A program made the translations under genes and the position numbers. Shown here piece by piece: positions 21,214-23,011 of a stretch of DNA of 23,011 bases. Position 1 is the stretch's first letter. The number at the start of each line of letters is the position of its first letter. Source of the DNA: an uncultured Oscillibacter sp. (GTDB taxonomy: Bacteria; Bacillota; Clostridia; Oscillospirales; Oscillospiraceae); assembly GCA_910585165.1 (NCBI GenBank), contig CAJUBX010000031.1, positions 1 to 23,011 on the forward strand. Direction: 5' to 3'. The notes below the pieces were generated by a model. That model had not been told where the DNA came from and did not search any database. It saw nothing but the letters and a program-made list of their open reading frames with translations.

Positions 21214-23011
21214 ATGGCCATTGTAAAAATGAAAAAGCTCCGCGTCATGGCCATGGCCGACAGCCGGGACGCGCTCCTGCGGGAGCTGCTGCGCCTGGGC
21301 TGTGTGGAGATCAGCGAGCCCGCCGGGAAGCTCTCGGACCCCGCCTGGGCGGCGCTGCTGCGGCGGGACGGCTCCAAGCTGGCCCAGACCAAAAACGAGC
21401 AGGGGGAGGCCGCCGCCGCCCTGGACGCGCTGAAGCGCTACGGCGGGACCAAGGACGGCCTCTTTATCCGGCGGCAGGCGGTGCCGGAGGAGGAGTTCCT
21501 CAGCGACGCCGCCCTGGAAAAGGCCCGGGCCGTCAGCAAGGAGATCAACGGGCATTTGCAGGACGTCGCCCGCCTCCAGAGCGAGGAGGGCCGCCTTTTG
21601 AGCCGGAGGGCCGGGCTGGAGCCCTGGGTCCCCCTGGACATGCCCCTGGAGCTGGGCGGCACCGAACACGCGGTGTTCCGCCTGGGGGTGTTCCCCGGGG
21701 CGGCGGACGTGGCCGCCATCCGCAATGAGCTGGCGGACACGGCGGCGGAGCTCTATGAGATCAGCGCAGACAAGCAGCAGCGCTGCTGCCTCCTGGCCGC
21801 CCACCGGGCGGAGGAGGAGAAGGCCCTGGAAATCCTGCGGCCCCACGGGTTCAGCGTCACCGCGTTCCAGGGGCTGGAGGGCACGGCGGCCCAGAACGTC
21901 CAGGCTTTGGACCAGGCCCTGGCGGAGAACCAAAAGCGCCGTCAGGAGGCCGGGGCCGCGATAGCCGCCCTGGCCCCGGAGCGGGACCGCCTGCGGCTCT
22001 ATGCCGACCGGCTCAGCGCCGAGGCCGCCGGGGATATGAACGCCGAGCGGCTTCTCACCGACGGGACCATCGTCTTTTTCGAGGGCTGGGCCCCGGCGGA
22101 GAACCTGGGCGAGGTCCAGTCCCTGCTGGACGGCGCGGGCTGCGCCTGGGAGGCGGCGGACCCGGCGGAGGAGGACATTCCCGACGTGCCGGTGCGCCTG
22201 AAAAACAACTGGCTCACCCGGCCGCTGAACATGGTGACGGAGATGTACTCCCTCCCCGCGTACAACAACGTGGACCCCAACCCCCTGATGGCGCCGTTTT
22301 TCATCCTGTTCTACGGCATCATGATGGCGGACATGGGCTACGGGCTTTTGATGTTCCTGGCGGGCACGGTCATTTTGAAGAAGTACCGGCCCAAGGGGAC
22401 CATGGGCCACATGATGGGCCTGATGCAGCTTTGCGGCGTGTCCACCTTCATTATGGGCGCGGTTACCGGCGGCTTCTTCGGGGACTTTTTGACCCAGGTG
22501 GTGAAGCTCACCACCGGAGGGGACTTCGCCCTGCCGGCCCTCTTCACCCCGCTGAACGACACGCTGATGATCCTCGTGGGGTCCATGGCCCTGGGGCTTG
22601 TCCAGATTGTCACCGGCATGGCCGTCAGCTTCATCCGCAAGCTCAAGGCCGGGCAGGTGCTGGACGCGGTGTTTGAAGAGGTCACCTGGTGGATCGTCTT
22701 CGCCGGCATCGGGCTGATGGCGGCGGGAATCACCAATCTGGTCCTGTACGCGGGCCTTGTCCTGATCGTCGCCGGCCCCCTGGTCACCGGCCAGGGCTTC
22801 GGTAAGATTATGGGCATTTTCGGCTCTCTTTACAACCATGTCACGGGCTATTTCGGCGACATTTTGTCCTACGCCCGTCTCATGGCGCTGATGCTGGCGG
22901 GCAGCGTCATCGCCCAGGTGTTCAACACCTTGGGGGCGATTCCCGGCAACATCCTGATTTTCCTTGTGATCTCCCTGGCGGGCAACGCGCTGAACTTCGC
23001 GCTGAACCTGC
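21214..23011 (+). CDS. ntpI: V/A-type ATPase subunit I (a subunit), truncated by the window end
   Basis: At least 599 residues are present and the frame is open to the last base; family members are about 640-660 residues, so roughly the last tenth is missing. Residues 1-350 are the cytoplasmic arm (MAIVKMKKLRVMAMADSRDA, coiled coils, TDGTIVFFEGWAPAENL). From about 355 come the membrane helices (PLMAPFFILFYGIMMADMGYG, FIMGAVTGGFFGD, WWIVFAGIGLMAAGI). FGDILSYARLMALMLAG contains R555, the conserved arginine that faces the proteolipid ring during H+ or Na+ movement. The ATG at 21214 lies one base after the subunit H stop. The ring and catalytic subunit genes should follow outside the window. Confidence 0.95.
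   Translation, partial: MAIVKMKKLRVMAMADSRDALLRELLRLGCVEISEPAGKLSDPAWAALLRRDGSKLAQTKNEQGEAAAALDALKRYGGTKDGLFIRRQAVPEEEFLSDAALEKARAVSKEINGHLQDVARLQSEEGRLLSRRAGLEPWVPLDMPLELGGTEHAVFRLGVFPGAADVAAIRNELADTAAELYEISADKQQRCCLLAAHRAEEEKALEILRPHGFSVTAFQGLEGTAAQNVQALDQALAENQKRRQEAGAAIAALAPERDRLRLYADRLSAEAAGDMNAERLLTDGTIVFFEGWAPAENLGEVQSLLDGAGCAWEAADPAEEDIPDVPVRLKNNWLTRPLNMVTEMYSLPAYNNVDPNPLMAPFFILFYGIMMADMGYGLLMFLAGTVILKKYRPKGTMGHMMGLMQLCGVSTFIMGAVTGGFFGDFLTQVVKLTTGGDFALPALFTPLNDTLMILVGSMALGLVQIVTGMAVSFIRKLKAGQVLDAVFEEVTWWIVFAGIGLMAAGITNLVLYAGLVLIVAGPLVTGQGFGKIMGIFGSLYNHVTGYFGDILSYARLMALMLAGSVIAQVFNTLGAIPGNILIFLVISLAGNALNFALNL

Overview
The window is about 23 kb of GC-rich, gene-dense bacterial DNA. It most resembles a strictly anaerobic gut Clostridia of the Oscillospiraceae type (Flavonifractor, Lawsonibacter and Oscillibacter relatives). 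This is inferred from strong GGAGG ribosome sites, sigma-A promoters with 17-bp spacers, a V/A-type ATPase operon, a YqeC-YqeB-SelD selenium cluster, a DUF6774 microprotein, and a CsaB fusion beside a DUF4330 protein. No rRNA, tRNA or CRISPR array was seen.

Layout. (1) 1-1575: an AT-richer accessory patch with a DUF4062/TIR-like protein (minus) and a DUF6774-like microprotein (plus). (2) 1620-5081: a cell-envelope island. A glycosyltransferase-CsaB fusion (minus) diverges from a DUF4330 membrane protein and a lipoprotein (plus); the two promoters appear to share one 12-bp palindromic -10 box. (3) 5120-7104: a MATE exporter (minus) and a Cys-rich, possibly coat-like protein (plus), each ending in a strong hairpin terminator. 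(4) 7121-15675: a MITE-like element inserted exactly at the aroQ stop codon, then a compact eight-gene aromatic amino acid operon on the minus strand. In transcription order it is aroF, tyrA, aroB, aroA, aroC, pheA, aroE-aroK fusion, aroQ. It carries all seven shikimate steps plus the Phe and Tyr branches, and no Trp genes. (5) 15807-17015: a nested hairpin repeat, a zinc-dependent phospholipase C-family protein and a GreA-family factor. (6) 17084-19721: yqeC, yqeB and selD, the accessory genes for selenium-dependent molybdenum hydroxylases. (7) 19731-20618: an uncharacterised radical SAM protein. (8) 20794-23011: the start of a V/A-type ATPase operon, with subunit I cut by the window edge.

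The strongest new signal is in the aro operon leader. A 33-residue ORF, too short for ordinary gene calling, encodes a run with seven Tyr/Phe residues in eleven (YGYFYFSFTGF). It is followed by a strong intrinsic terminator just before aroF. Ten nucleotides inside the leader ORF (GGUUUGGCUG) are exactly complementary to the terminator's 5' arm and loop. Together these form a complete ribosome-mediated attenuator predicted to sense Phe and Tyr charging and control the whole shikimate, Phe and Tyr supply. Further points of interest are the MITE that re-creates the aroQ stop codon, the palindromic shared -10, paired -35 boxes forming an inverted repeat between greA and yqeC, and changed motif residues in PheA and AroA.
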